Below are positions 1-10,336 of a stretch of DNA of 64,000 nt, in pieces. A program made the translations under genes and the position numbers. Origin of the DNA: Corallium rubrum (Eukaryota > Cnidaria > Anthozoa > Scleralcyonacea > Coralliidae); the NCBI GenBank assembly GCA_964035015.1, contig OZ035998.1, forward strand, positions 52,770,447 through 52,834,446. Reading direction: 5' to 3'. Below the pieces are notes generated by a model, which had not been told where the DNA came from, made no database searches, and worked only from the letters and a program-made list of their open reading frames with translations. Each line of letters starts with the position of its first letter. Position 1 is the first letter of the stretch.

Positions 1-498
1 TATAGGTGGATTGATGTCCTGGATGACCTCGTTGAGGGTTATAACAACACAAAACACAGTGTCGTTATGCTGAAGCCTAAGGACGTCGGTAAGTCAAACG
101 AAAATCAGGTTTGGAATACGTTGTTCGGTCATCACTTTGGTGATCATCCCTTACCCAAGTTCCGGGTTGGAGACACTGTGAGGGTGTCAAAGTACAAGAG
201 TATATTTACAAAGGGTTATGAGGCTAACTTCACTGAGGAAATCTTCAGGATTACGAAGGTCATCCGTGGTGATCCGAACGTTTACGAGATAGAGGACGCT
301 GAGGGTGAGCCGATTATCGGAAAGTTCTATGGGGAGGAGTTGTCACCGGTGGATAAGAAGGATGACGTTTATAGGGTTGAGAAGGTGCTGAGGAGGAAGA
401 AAGTCGCGGGAAAGAAGATGGTGTTGGTCAAGTGGTTGGGTTATGACAGTAAGCACAACTCATGGATACCTGAGAGTGACGTGCAAAACCTGGGTTAA
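1..498 (+). CDS. Polinton-type integrase, C-terminal part with chromodomain (5' partial)
   Basis: The frame is open from base 1, so the gene enters from outside the window; the first ATG (67) is internal. The visible start (YRWIDVLDDLVEGYNNTKHS) is the typical end of a retroviral-like integrase core. A small beta-rich DNA-binding segment follows (FRVGDTVRVSKYK...IFRITKV), then a C-terminal chromodomain (YRVEKVLRRKK...VKWLGYDSKHNSWIPESDV) with the aromatic cage-type residues Y, W and W. Integrase plus chromodomain is characteristic of Polinton/Maverick elements, where the enzyme inserts the element and the chromodomain may steer it to histone marks. The catalytic D,D,E residues lie upstream and cannot be checked. 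The stop overlaps the next ATG (TAATG), as in compact viral gene clusters. Family assignment is by motif recognition. Confidence 0.85.
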   Translation, partial: YRWIDVLDDLVEGYNNTKHSVVMLKPKDVGKSNENQVWNTLFGHHFGDHPLPKFRVGDTVRVSKYKSIFTKGYEANFTEEIFRITKVIRGDPNVYEIEDAEGEPIIGKFYGEELSPVDKKDDVYRVEKVLRRKKVAGKKMVLVKWLGYDSKHNSWIPESDVQNLG

Positions 499-1204
499 TG
501 TATACTCGGGTAATGAGGTTAACATTATTCATTGAAAACGGTGAGAAGACTGTCTACTTCGAACAACCTATCATGGTGACAGGTCCAAGACCACAGGTGA
601 TGCTGAAGAAAGCTACGGTATATGGAACTATAACAATGTGGTGTCAGGTCTGAACGATTCGGTGTCGTTCGATGGTAAGGAGGCATCCGCTCCTGAAGGT
701 TATTTTGGCTTTGACGCGTTGGAAACGTTCGTTAAGGGTTTAGCCGGGACCCACAGTGGGGTGGTTGAGTTCGGAAAGAATGTTTACAACGGAACTTCTA
801 AGGTGAAGACGTCGGAAAAGCTGAAGCTTGGGAAGATGGGTCTTCTTTTGGGGTTTGATGAGAATGATGTGATAAATGTTGGTGGTGGTGGGTGGACGAA
901 CAGTCCTAATCAGGTGGACATCAACAGAGGGTTGAGGTATGTCAGGATCTCGTGTGACGCTGTTGAGAGTGAGAAAAGTCTGGACAATGGGAGGAGGAGT
1001 GATCTGATTGGTACTCTTCCAATAACCTCTGAACAGAGTTTGAAAGGAAGCGTACAGCACCACTACACAGACATTGAGTCAAAAGCTGAGATCCGTAAGG
1101 GTGTTTATGGTAAGATGACCTTTAGGGTTCGTGGGAATAATGATCATTCAGTAGGTCGGCCGGTTGGGATTGGAGCTGTCCTGCTTGAGTTGTACATAGG
1201 TTAG
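498..1204 (+). pseudogene. Probable minor capsid (penton-like) gene of the Polinton, apparently frame-shifted
   Basis: Two overlapping reading frames seem to be one gene. An ATG at 498, overlapping the integrase stop, opens a frame that ends at 651-653; a second frame, open through 1204 and lacking any ATG near its start, carries the rest (about 188 residues from 638). Near 629 the meaning passes from one frame to the other, consistent with loss of one base in this copy. The long part is beta-rich and glycine-rich with no transmembrane segment. In Polintons and adintoviruses a small jelly-roll penton protein lies near the major capsid gene, so I infer that role from size and position; no diagnostic motif is visible. 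A sequencing error or programmed frameshifting would look the same. Confidence 0.5.
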
Positions 1205-1210
1205 TGTATA

Positions 1211-1387
1211 ATGGCTGGAGAAGGAGTTGATATTGAGATGGATGATTTCGATGATGGGTGGGCAGACGCTAGGGATGATACCGACGGGACTGACCCCACC
1301 GACTATAGTCAAAGATTTGCACCACTTGACCCAGATCCCCCACAGTCACAGTCGGTACAACAAATGACACAAACAAAAATAGAATGA
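1211..1387 (+). CDS. Small acidic protein of the Polinton cluster (58 aa)
   Basis: An ATG 6 bases after the previous stop opens 58 codons, and the TGA overlaps the next start codon (ATGA at 1384-1387). The product is strongly acidic in its first half (MDDFDDGWADARDDTDGTDP) and Pro/Gln-rich in the second (DPDPPQSQSVQQ), so probably disordered. Tight coupling to both neighbours argues for a real gene of the capsid cluster. I do not recognise its family; a small virion or scaffold-type peptide is possible but not shown. Confidence 0.5.
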   Translation: MAGEGVDIEMDDFDDGWADARDDTDGTDPTDYSQRFAPLDPDPPQSQSVQQMTQTKIE

Positions 1388-2409
1388 ACACCAGCGGTGA
1401 TGAACTAATATTGGATGAATATATCATAAGCAAAAGAAAAGAAAAACTCAAAGAGTGGCTAAAAGTAGATATAAATATGGCAGCTGGTGAGGCCTCTGAG
1501 GAACTGTTATTACAGTCCACATTTAGTAAAAAAAATGGAATCCCCGATGGTGGAATGGAGTATAAAGGTGTAAAAGTTTTGGTACGTGACCGTGGTGGTG
1601 GGGTCAGGCTTAGCACAAACAAAGCAAATAAAACGACTATTGATGAATTTAAAGATCTGGGAGAAAGGGTTGTGATTGAGAATTCTGAAGGGATAGCCGA
1701 CCCTACGACCTCTCAGGGAGTTGTGGATGACATCACCTCACGGACCAACTCAGTGATTAACGATCGGATTGAGGAGAGAAAAAAAGAACTGATAGAACAG
1801 GCGGAAAAAATATCCCTACCCGAACAGGAAATAAGAGAAATATTTGGAGTAGCCAACCCAAAGGGTATGGATGAGATACAGATTAAGGCTCTTGAAGAAC
1901 AAATTGATCATTACAGAGTGGAAGCATTAAAAGGGACTGACCCTTTTGAGAAACAATGGTACAATGACGCCAAAAAATTCACGGAATTAGTGGCAGACAG
2001 CATAAGAATTAGGAACGGTGAGAGACCTAAATATGAGGAAGCCATGTCTATCTTAGGGAATGAGGCGGAGAACAATGACCTGAATAGGTTGGAAAGGTTT
2101 AAGAAGTGGGCTAGGGAGAATATGGTTGGCCTGTCTGCTATAGCCATTACCATAGCTGGGATCATAACCACAATAGTCGTTGCCACCAGAAGGACTGTCT
2201 CGGGGGGAGCTAGAGCCGTTGGCGGTTTCGCTAAGGCACTCGCTAATCTGGGTAAGAGTTTGGGACCTCTGTTAGCACCACTGTTCAGTTTGGTAGCACA
2301 GGTTTTGACCTGGGGAGCAAAAGGGATAGCATGGTTAGCCAACAATCTGTGGGTTTTGGCTATAGCTATGACGTGGTTATTGTATGACTACTGGAAAAAC
2401 AGAAAATAA
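1384..2409 (+). CDS. Membrane-associated virion-type protein with C-terminal hydrophobic region (341 aa)
   Basis: The first ~245 residues are charged and largely helical, with Glu/Lys-rich stretches that could form coiled coils (about 125-190). From residue 247 comes a hydrophobic segment (VGLSAIAITIAGIITTIVVA), then a Gly/Ala-rich amphipathic stretch, then one or two more membrane segments ending in WLLYDYWKNRK. The start codon overlaps the stop of the small acidic ORF, and the stop lies 17 bases before the major capsid gene. The layout suggests a membrane-active minor virion protein, by analogy with cement or membrane-lytic proteins of adenovirus-like capsids; this is inference from architecture and neighbours only. 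The reading frame is intact. Confidence 0.6.
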   Translation: MNTSGDELILDEYIISKRKEKLKEWLKVDINMAAGEASEELLLQSTFSKKNGIPDGGMEYKGVKVLVRDRGGGVRLSTNKANKTTIDEFKDLGERVVIENSEGIADPTTSQGVVDDITSRTNSVINDRIEERKKELIEQAEKISLPEQEIREIFGVANPKGMDEIQIKALEEQIDHYRVEALKGTDPFEKQWYNDAKKFTELVADSIRIRNGERPKYEEAMSILGNEAENNDLNRLERFKKWARENMVGLSAIAITIAGIITTIVVATRRTVSGGARAVGGFAKALANLGKSLGPLLAPLFSLVAQVLTWGAKGIAWLANNLWVLAIAMTWLLYDYWKNRK

Positions 2410-2426
2410 AACCTGTTATGTAGTAT

Positions 2427-3668
2427 ATGACCAACAGAAGTCAAACAGAGCTGTTACCTGGGTTTAGACGGGCGAGAATGTCGGAAATCAAGGGACTTCG
2501 GACAAGACACACAATCACCATGAACCCTAACAAAGTCAACCCTGGTGAGGACCTCTACATCGACATACCAAAGCTAAAACCTGATAGCTGTCTGGTCCCA
2601 GGTAGTTTTCACTTACTGTTCGACTTTAAGAACATGAACACCAAGTCGTGGTTCCTAAACAATCTCTCCAGACTCTTGGTTGAAAGGCTGGTCGTCAAGC
2701 TAGCCGGCGAAACTGTTTACGACAATACGGGTGAAAGTGTCCTCGGTGTGTACAGGGATCTCTGGTTACCGAAGAGTGTGAGGGATCAGATGGTTGGGTA
2801 CGGAATAGGTCCAGAGAACCTGAGAAAGTTGATGTCTAATGACGACAGTGGGGCCTCCTCTGGAGACGCTGAAAAGGCAGCCGACGCTCTGATGCTCACA
2901 ATCCATGGGGTGAGGATGAAGGTGAGATTGGATAAGATCCTCGGGGACCACGGACTTTATGCTCCCTTTGAGATGTACAACAACTTCCGCTATGTCATCA
3001 GTTTACCAAAAGCGAGTGACATCATGGTGGCCCAGTCAAGTGAAACTGTTGACGGGTACACACTGGAAAACCTTGAACTGGAGTATGAGACGATTGATAA
3101 CACCGACATCGCCAGTGAAATAACGTTGTTGTACACAGCTGGTCGATCGTTATCCTACGAACACGTCACGTTGATGAAGTCAACTGAATGGTTGGCTGGA
3201 TCAACCCTGATCAACGAACACATTAACCTTCCGCGAAAGTCTATGAAAGGGATCGTTATGATGTTCACAAATAAGATCCGAACTGATAGTGAGAAATACG
3301 TCTATCCAAACATCGAAAGTGTTAAGCTAACAATCGAGGGTGTACCCAACGCTGTCTTCAGCCAAGGGATCCCAAAGAGCCGGTTCTATGATGAAGCTAA
3401 AAGACTATTCGGTGGAAAGGAAAACACGGATCAGTTTATGACAATCCAGAAGTTCTACAAGGACGCTTTCGCTCTGACGATTGATCTGAGAAGTATTGAG
3501 GACCGTGACAGTGTTGGAACTGGTAAAAAGATCGTTAATACACAGTCTGGGGCTCTGATCGAGATCACTAAGAAGGTGACTGTGACCAACGTAGTCTGTC
3601 GGATCTTTGTGCTGAGTGATGGTTTGGTAAATATGGTAAATAAGAATCTAAAATCAATCCAGTATTAA
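2427..3668 (+). CDS. Probable double-jelly-roll major capsid protein of a Polinton/adintovirus-like element (413 aa)
   Basis: Intact 413-codon frame with no introns. The N-terminal part has the layout I associate with the DJR capsid proteins of Polinton-like elements: a segment around LVPGSFHLLFDF, then NNLSRLLVERLVVKLAGETV, then the YRDLWLPKSVRDQ segment and the following GIGPENLRK, alternating short beta strands. The C-terminal half is again strand-rich (SVKLTIEGVPNAVF...). It sits between a membrane-type protein and the packaging ATPase, the usual neighbourhood. It would form the trimeric capsomers of an icosahedral virion. Structure prediction would settle the fold; other beta-rich virion proteins cannot be excluded by eye. 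The stop is immediately followed by the ATPase ATG. Confidence 0.7.
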   Translation: MTNRSQTELLPGFRRARMSEIKGLRTRHTITMNPNKVNPGEDLYIDIPKLKPDSCLVPGSFHLLFDFKNMNTKSWFLNNLSRLLVERLVVKLAGETVYDNTGESVLGVYRDLWLPKSVRDQMVGYGIGPENLRKLMSNDDSGASSGDAEKAADALMLTIHGVRMKVRLDKILGDHGLYAPFEMYNNFRYVISLPKASDIMVAQSSETVDGYTLENLELEYETIDNTDIASEITLLYTAGRSLSYEHVTLMKSTEWLAGSTLINEHINLPRKSMKGIVMMFTNKIRTDSEKYVYPNIESVKLTIEGVPNAVFSQGIPKSRFYDEAKRLFGGKENTDQFMTIQKFYKDAFALTIDLRSIEDRDSVGTGKKIVNTQSGALIEITKKVTVTNVVCRIFVLSDGLVNMVNKNLKSIQY

Positions 3669-4274
3669 ATGGACCACCCATTCAATATGTTGATCGTTGG
3701 TATGACGGCCTGTGGAAAAACCTGGTATCTCCTGAAGATGTTAGAAGATGAATACTTCGGGTTCTTCGACTACATCGTTCTGCTCTGTCCGACGTTCAGC
3801 TGGAACAAAACCTATGGTACCTGGAAATACACCTCCGACCCAGACTTCATCACTGTGGATTGTAGTCAGGACGACGTTGAGATTGTACTAGAATATATTG
3901 TTCGGATATTCAAGGGATCCAAAACACTAATAGTCCTCGACGACTGTGCCAGTGGACAACCCGTAAAGAACAGAACAAGTGAGTTGGTTAAATTAGCCTT
4001 CAGCGCCCGACACTACAATCTGTCAACTATCGTAATCACACAACAGCTAACAGCTATCACAAAACCCTATAGGGAGAATATCAGTAAGTTGGTAACGTTC
4101 TACAACCCTAACAAAACCGATATGAAGGTCACTGATGACTACCTTGGTGGTCTAGACCGTGAAAACGTTATGGGGATAACTGAAAAGCTAAAAGAAAACA
4201 AATATGCTAGGCTTGAGATTATGTTAAGGCATCCGTACGCGTATAAGGTGGTCATCCCAAAATCTGATCCATAG
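3669..4274 (+). CDS. Genome-packaging ATPase, A32/FtsK-HerA-like (201 aa)
   Basis: P-loop ATPase with Walker A GMTACGKT at residues 11-18 and Walker B TLIVLDD, ending at acidic residues 91-92. A sensor-like polar segment follows (STIVITQQ, about 136-143). Length and motif spacing fit the small packaging ATPases of Polintons, adintoviruses and virophages, which pump DNA into preformed capsids. The ATG abuts the stop of the capsid gene without any spacer, as expected for genes expressed from one compact cluster. The frame is intact and both Walker motifs look functional, so this copy is either young or under constraint. A different P-loop role is unlikely given the neighbours. Confidence 0.85.
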   Translation: MDHPFNMLIVGMTACGKTWYLLKMLEDEYFGFFDYIVLLCPTFSWNKTYGTWKYTSDPDFITVDCSQDDVEIVLEYIVRIFKGSKTLIVLDDCASGQPVKNRTSELVKLAFSARHYNLSTIVITQQLTAITKPYRENISKLVTFYNPNKTDMKVTDDYLGGLDRENVMGITEKLKENKYARLEIMLRHPYAYKVVIPKSDP

Positions 4275-4278
4275 TAAG

Positions 4279-4866
4279 ATGGCCGAAAAGAAAACTAAAA
4301 CGGTAAGAGTCGGGAAAAAAATCAAGACACCCGCTGCAGAACCAGCCGAGGCATCTGCTGGGGAGCCAGAAACGGAAATACCTACTGAGATCCCCAACCT
4401 AGTCGATGAGCTCGTCAATGATCTGAAAAAGACTGAGGAAACCAACCCAACACCTCCACCAACCGATGACACCAATAGTAAAAGGAGTGAGCTAATAAAA
4501 TTATCAGAAAACGGTGAGATAACTCAGTCAGTTGGCTACATCAAAAAAGCGTCGGTAAAGGTTGTGGACAAGCTATACGCTGAATACGAGGCCAAAAGGA
4601 TGGAAAGAGCTAATGAATTCCTGACTGATATGTTAATCAGTAGGTTCTCCAATGTTCTCGGTGGTTTGGACGCCGTAGAAAGCTCTGAGGAGCTAGACAA
4701 CGAATTACAAAAAGACAAACTGTTAAAGAGTGATGTTGGTAAAGTTGTAGCCATGATTACGCCGTATATACCATGCCTCGGACTGCTATCTGGTGGTGTA
4801 ACTGTGGGAAAACATGTGTACCAACACAAAACAAAAGTATCTGAACAGAAATCGGGGAGTAAGTAA
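4279..4866 (+). CDS. Uncharacterised 195-aa protein closing the Polinton cluster
   Basis: Starts 4 bases after the ATPase stop. The first ~85 residues are low-complexity: a basic N-terminus (KKTKTVRVGKKIKT), then Ala/Glu/Pro-rich and TPPPT stretches, probably disordered. Residues ~95-160 look helical and charged. Near the C-terminus lies a hydrophobic segment (VVAMITPYIPCLGLLSGGVTV) that may be membrane-associated, then a basic tail. The family is not recognised; co-linearity with capsid and ATPase genes suggests a virion or assembly role. The frame is intact, and no further coding sequence follows on either strand up to the inverted repeat at 4963. Confidence 0.55.
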   Translation: MAEKKTKTVRVGKKIKTPAAEPAEASAGEPETEIPTEIPNLVDELVNDLKKTEETNPTPPPTDDTNSKRSELIKLSENGEITQSVGYIKKASVKVVDKLYAEYEAKRMERANEFLTDMLISRFSNVLGGLDAVESSEELDNELQKDKLLKSDVGKVVAMITPYIPCLGLLSGGVTVGKHVYQHKTKVSEQKSGSK

Positions 4867-4962
4867 GGTGTGTCAAAACCACAACTCTGATCGCTTTGAG
4901 GTGTTTCATATCAAATCCAACAAAAGCGTCTGAAAGGGGTGGGTCGTTTTTTCACTTTTTGA

Positions 4963-5091
4963 AGTATAAGCAGACGAAAATGGGTTTTGGGAGGCGCGAA
5001 AATTATTTTCCCCTTTCAAACATCCTTTCTTGATGAATTCCAAATTATTTTTTTTTGGTTTGGGTCCTTTTTCGTCCCTTCTGCTTATACT
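4963..5091. repeat. Inverted repeat; candidate right terminus of the Polinton
   Basis: AGTATAAGCAGACGAAAA at 4963 faces TTCGTCCCTTCTGCTTATACT ending at 5091, about 20-bp imperfect arms separated by ~85 bases. Polinton termini conventionally read AG...CT, and the plus strand here ends ...TATACT, so 5091 could be the element end. The left end is outside the window, so neither terminal repeat nor 6-bp duplication can be compared. Confidence 0.35.
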
Positions 5092-5780
5092 TAAAAAATT
5101 TTTTAAAAAAGCTTACCGTTTCAAACAACCATCCCTGCTAAATCTGATCATCTGGGGGCTGTCTTTGTTGGGAAAAAAAAAGTGGTCCCATAGCCTCATG
5201 TTCTATACTACTCAGCAATGGTTGATCGTGGCCATGTGGGATCACTCGTTAGTGCATTAGCTGCTTATAAGTGTATAATTACCATAGCAAGTTGTGCAAA
5301 CATCGTTTCCGGTTTCGTAAGTTTCCTATTCAGTTTCCCTCCCATTATCTATGGTGTAGATGTACCGTTTATTAAAGGGGGTTGTTCACAAAATATACTA
5401 CCTAGACGTCACGTTTGTCGAAGCGTTACATAAGCTTAAAATATAGTCACGTGGTAGAAATAATAAAAAACTAGATTACACGTGGACGAGAAAAGTATTA
5501 TTGTTTACCAATCAGCATCAAATTTAGCAGCTGATCACGCGATGTTTTCTGCTCCGCGCTGCATGCAGAATAATATTTTGGGCTCGCTTTTTGAAAATTT
5601 GCCAATGTACCCAGGCCTTATTGAAGATGGCTGCCTCTGTGATTATGGCGTCAGATGTCACGTGATTGTAAACGATTTGTAAAGTTTCAAATTTAGTGCA
5701 TGTAAGTAGACGTTTAGAAGCTCTTTATAACTTTTTTGATTGAATGTTTTTGCGCAATATTTTAGCATTTAGAACTCTAA
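5092..5780. other. No gene recognised
   Basis: AT-rich sequence with short chance ORFs only. No RNA gene or clear repeat seen. Confidence 0.5.
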
Positions 5781-5956
5781 AGCCCTAATCAAACGAGAAT
5801 GCAAGTCATCGCAAGTTGGCAGTCACAAATTTCTGTGGCTGTCGTTCGAACACCCAAATTAACAAAATAATATTTTCAGGAAATTATTCAGAGCGGCTGG
5901 CTGAGATAGCGTGACTGCCAACTTGCGATGACTTGCGTTCTCGTTTGATTAGGGGT
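5781..5956. mobile_element. 176-bp MITE with ~45-bp inverted repeats, TAA target duplication
   Basis: Ends read AGCCCTAATCAAACGAGAA and, inverted, ACCCCTAATCAAACGAGAA; the arms continue through CAAGTCATCGCAAGTTGGCA with few mismatches. TAA flanks both sides (5778-5780, 5957-5959). The 3-bp TAA duplication fits PIF/Harbinger-type MITEs. Confidence 0.75.
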
Positions 5957-5959
5957 TAA

Positions 5960-6839
5960 GACAAGAAATATTAAGGTAACTAGAAATACATGAACGCAAT
6001 AACCCCTCGCCCGCTTTTGCATGAATTTTTGTAAATACCTCCTGATATTCCCCTTGCGCTCTTTTTTATTGGGGGACTGGAAATAGCCACTCCTGTTGAT
6101 TAAAATATAGTTTTAATTGTAGTAGAATGTTTGAAATTAAAAAACTGTAGTTTTAATAAATCTATTTTTTGAAGAAAAAGGTAACGAGGAACAAAGAAAA
6201 ATTTAAGGATGATATTTCGTGAGAAATATTGAGATAAAGAAATTGCACGTTGCTTCCAGGGTTTGAACTCAACCATATTACCGTGCAAGTCGACTATGTT
6301 AACCACCAGACTACCGACAGGCGTAATATTAGGGTTATATTGTCAAAATATTAGAGTTATATTGTACATTTCTTTCTTTCCATGTTTACAAAAAACATCG
6401 CTACAGCATCTGAAAACAGTTTTCAAACCTGGCAAAGTGCTGAAATTGTTTTCACCTACATGTTAATAAATATTTCAACAGCATTTGTACGTTTTATGGA
6501 AGAAAAAAATGCTCCTTTTCCGATTTTTATGCCAAATTATGGACAAGCTACGTTAGTCACAAGTGGTTTTGACAATAAGAAAACTATTTGAAAAAAGATA
6601 TTAAGACGGCAGCCACAGATAAAATTTTAAGGACACACAAAAGAGAAAACAAAATTAACAGTGATAGGATATACATAAGGAAATTGGGAAACTCGAACAG
6701 TTTTGCTACTAAATGTTCGTGATTACTGAGAGCGGCTGCTCTATATTTTTACCGTAAACTAACACCGTTTCGCCGGCCTTTATTTCTTCGTCGGTTTTCA
6801 AGCTTCACTCTTGCTTTCTCCTCCTTTCGAGTTTCGGTT
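5960..6839. other. No gene recognised
   Basis: AT-rich, with short ORFs lacking any recognisable motif. Nothing else supported. Confidence 0.5.
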
Positions 6840-6844
6840 TGACG

Positions 6845-8661
6845 CAGGGGCGGATCTAGGATTTTTGTCACCTTAGTCCAAAATATTTGGGTTCTAGGTG
6901 GGGGGGGGGGAGGGGTGCAGGGGTGGTGGTCATGCTCCCCGGCCCTAGAAAATTTTAGCAGATTTAATTATTTTAACCAAGAAATAAACAACAGATACAA
7001 TACATCTACTTCAAATATTTAATAAGATTCATGACTTCAAATATTTTTATATGAAACTGATAACCATACTGCAGGTTAGACCATTTCACTCCATGCAATT
7101 GCTCGAAACAGAGCTGTATAGGCAATTCCCAGTTGCCTCAGACCTAAAACATTTAAATACTAGGTCAAATTCAAAAACGTTGTAGGCCTGACTCAGTCTC
7201 TATATTAAGGGCTTATTTACAAGGAGGTATTATCCTAGCCACTGGGTTACTCTAGCACAATGGTTACCCTAGCTCTCATACATTTCCTGTGGGATTTTTT
7301 GTTTGTCGTATTTACAAGGACATGCACTAGGGTAACCCGGGTGCTACCCTATGTAGCTGGGTTATGTTTTGTCCTTGTAAATGCATTTGGTAGGGATAAC
7401 TCACCTACCCAGGACAAATTTTACCTGGCCAACTCTATTAGATGTGGTTAACCAAACAAGGTAGGGGTAACTCTACCTTGGAAACAGGCCCTAACTATGG
7501 TCTCTCAAATAAAATAACATAATTATGATTGCCAGACCTCACAATCTATTTTATGAATTTATGAAGTAGTCTACATTATCCAATCTTGACAAAATCCTTT
7601 AGCTTGTATTTCAATTCTTGCTACAATGCTAGTCTCAAAATCATATTAATATTCAATTAAGTTTTCAAACATTTACATAAACAAATACAAGAAGGGAAAA
7701 CCCTGAATGAATTTGAGCTACTTGCGCTACAAACACGTCGATATATAAATAAGATTCTAAACAATAATATTAGGTCGCCTTTCATTTGAAGACATGCCAT
7801 GTGGTCTCAATCGTGGCGAAGGTTGTTATTGTCGTATTATTAAAATTCCATGTAGAATTTATACGTCTTTATACGTTGAACGAACTTAAAGAAACTAGAA
7901 AATAATTAAGGCAGAAAAATCTGCTTACCTGAGAGCAGCACGAAGTTTCTTCTTGTCATTGTTGGCGTATATTACCAAGTATATCTCAGTGCCAAAATTC
8001 CTTTGTAGCGTCTTGCCAATCTTGGTATTAAAAATGCTCCTTTGTGCAAAGCATCCTTCGCTTGTTGACCCTCGAGTCGACGGTATTAAACTTGCCGTTT
8101 TATAAATCTCTCGCAACACATCTCGTCGTTGCCCTCAAAGCGAATACATCAAGATCTATCACGTTTGTATTAGACAAAGCCATGTTCAAACGAAAGAATC
8201 CAAGTTAGTCAGAATCGATCACTGGTCAGTCCACAAATCCGTCGAGAACTACAAAGTAAAACGCCGCTAAACCAATCCGTGCTCTTGATAAAGAGCTATT
8301 GAAAAATTAAGCCAATCAGAAAGCGTGATACAAGGGGTCTAAATCCGTCGAGAAAGACAAAGAAATCCGGCGAACACTCGGCAAACCAATCACAGGTCGC
8401 TATAAAAGCTAATTTATAAATTCAACCAATCACAGCGGTTGATACAATAGGCTCAAATCCGTCGAGAAAGAACAAAGTCAACCGCGCGGCGCGGGTTGAA
8501 ATGCCGGTCGGCAGTCTCACCCAATCGATTATCACCGCGGCGATCTCGGCGATCTCGAGGGTCGAGACTGAGGGAAGAACGATATACGATAATTATTTTT
8601 TCTTGCCGATTTTTTTACCTTAGTCGTATGACTTATTTGACTAACGCTAAATCCGCCCCTG
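6845..8661. mobile_element. Candidate hAT-like non-autonomous element, ~1.8 kb
   Basis: Left end CAGGGGCGGATCTAGG and right end ATCCGCCCCTG are inverted copies of a terminus typical of hAT-like elements. TGACG lies directly outside both ends (6840-6844, 8662-8666); hAT elements normally make 8-bp duplications, so only part of one may survive. No transposase is readable inside. A short minus-strand ORF ending in a possible splice donor near 7925 is not recognisable. Confidence 0.5.
7208..7492. repeat. Imperfect terminal-inverted-repeat unit inside the 6845-8661 element
   Basis: AGGGCTTATTTACAAGGAGG at the left is matched, inverted, by CTACCTTGGAAACAGGCCCT at the right. The interior repeats GGGTTAC/GGTTACCC motifs. 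Probably a small MITE; no target duplication was established. Confidence 0.4.
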
Positions 8662-8868
8662 TGACGGGTTTCCTTCTACTCAAGACGTTGTTTTGTTTTA
8701 TACGTAGATGTTGATTTGTTTCTGTTCTTTCAAAAGTGATATACGTTTCCCAAAAACTCCTTTCTCAAGTCTTTTTGTCAAGAATAAATTATGTTGTTAG
8801 TTCAAATCTTTTTGTCAAGAACTATATTGTCCCCAGTGCTCCACAATCTGAACCGCCCATGGTCAGTC

Positions 8869-8869
<1 letters not shown>

Positions 8870-8908
<39 letters not shown>
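8870..8908. repeat. (TA)n microsatellite
   Basis: Uninterrupted TA dinucleotides. Downstream, at 8990-9035, lies a GC-rich self-complementary stretch around CCGGGCTCCGGGCCTTCGGC. Confidence 0.9.
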
Positions 8909-8912
<4 letters not shown>

Positions 8913-10336
8913 TTCAGATCACAGAAATTCGTTCGCATATCACGTTTGTCCACGCGTGTAAAATGACTCCACGCGTGTCGAGATTAGCACCCTCACCGGG
9001 CTCCGGGCCTTCGGCCCTACGCCCGGGCTCGGGGATAAAAGTAAATAAATTAACTGATTTTTCTCAAAGAGTAATAAACATTTCCGTTTTAAAGTGGGTA
9101 CTTTTCGTCTCCCAGTCTAGATTTAAAGCTAAAAACAAGCACTTCAATTTAGGCAACTCAAGAATAAACAAGACGCCTGGTCAGGCGTTCACTCGGGCTA
9201 CTGCAAAATCACAGTGCTATGCAGTGCTAAGGTCTAAAGTCTATTAAACACATTGGTCACAGACAAAAGTCAAAACACAATCCAATTCTCCGATAGAAAA
9301 CACAATTTGCAATAACAAAACACGATTGCCTGTATTTATTAACGTATTTCCACACATGTACACAACGTTCATATGTCGAGTCTCTTCAGGTATTAAATAT
9401 CAATACAACTATCAACGGCGTGTGCGTTTGTAAGTGTATATAATATCAAGATACTTGCCAGTGACATTACTGACCAATAACTATGTCTGTGAACACACAG
9501 AACACACCCGAGACGAGTGATCAGACATCAGGAAAGCAAAGAAAGAAACAGCGGTCAATATGTCAAGTCTCTTCGCCTTTAATAATTACACAGCTTCATG
9601 TTTACCGAACGGCGTGTGCGATTGTAAGTGTATATAATAATATCAAGATACTTGCCAGCGACATTACTGCCCAATAACTATGATCGTTTAATAACTACGT
9701 CCAAGAATACCTTGATCGTTTAATAACCCTTGAAGTGTTGAGTTCACCAAAAGCGAAAGAGTTTAATATTAGAAGTCGGCCTGACCGGAAAACATGGCTG
9801 GTACCGGAAGTAAATTGTGCAAAAATGCAATTTTGCGACACGGAAAAAACAAACAAACAAAAAAAAACAGGAACAGAAACGGAGCCGAAACCTAGACTCG
9901 GTCTACCTACACAGGGAGCAGAGAAGTCAGGTATGAGTTATATTTACTGAACGTCTTACCTTTGACAACTTATGAATCAATTCACAAACCTGGATGGCTT
10001 TGGATGGCTGGATTTTCAACTCGTACGGCTTGGCAAGTTAGCAAACACTTCGTGTATTAAAATTCAAGCATTCATTACACCACAGCCTATAGTATTGTGG
10101 GCTCGCATTGCCTCGAACGTCGTCAGCGATGTAATTAACGTTCAATCGTTCGATGTGCACCACAGGGAGCCCATCTTGGCAGCACTTGGGTACCTGTGGC
10201 GGACTCGAAAGACGCGCGGGGGACTGTGGCAGTGGATTTAAAAAAATACGGAAAAGGTGTGCACCCAATCTCGTACCCAGAGCCTGCGATCCTTTTGGTC
10301 AGTACCAAGGAACGGAGACTCTGGGAACAGTCGATG

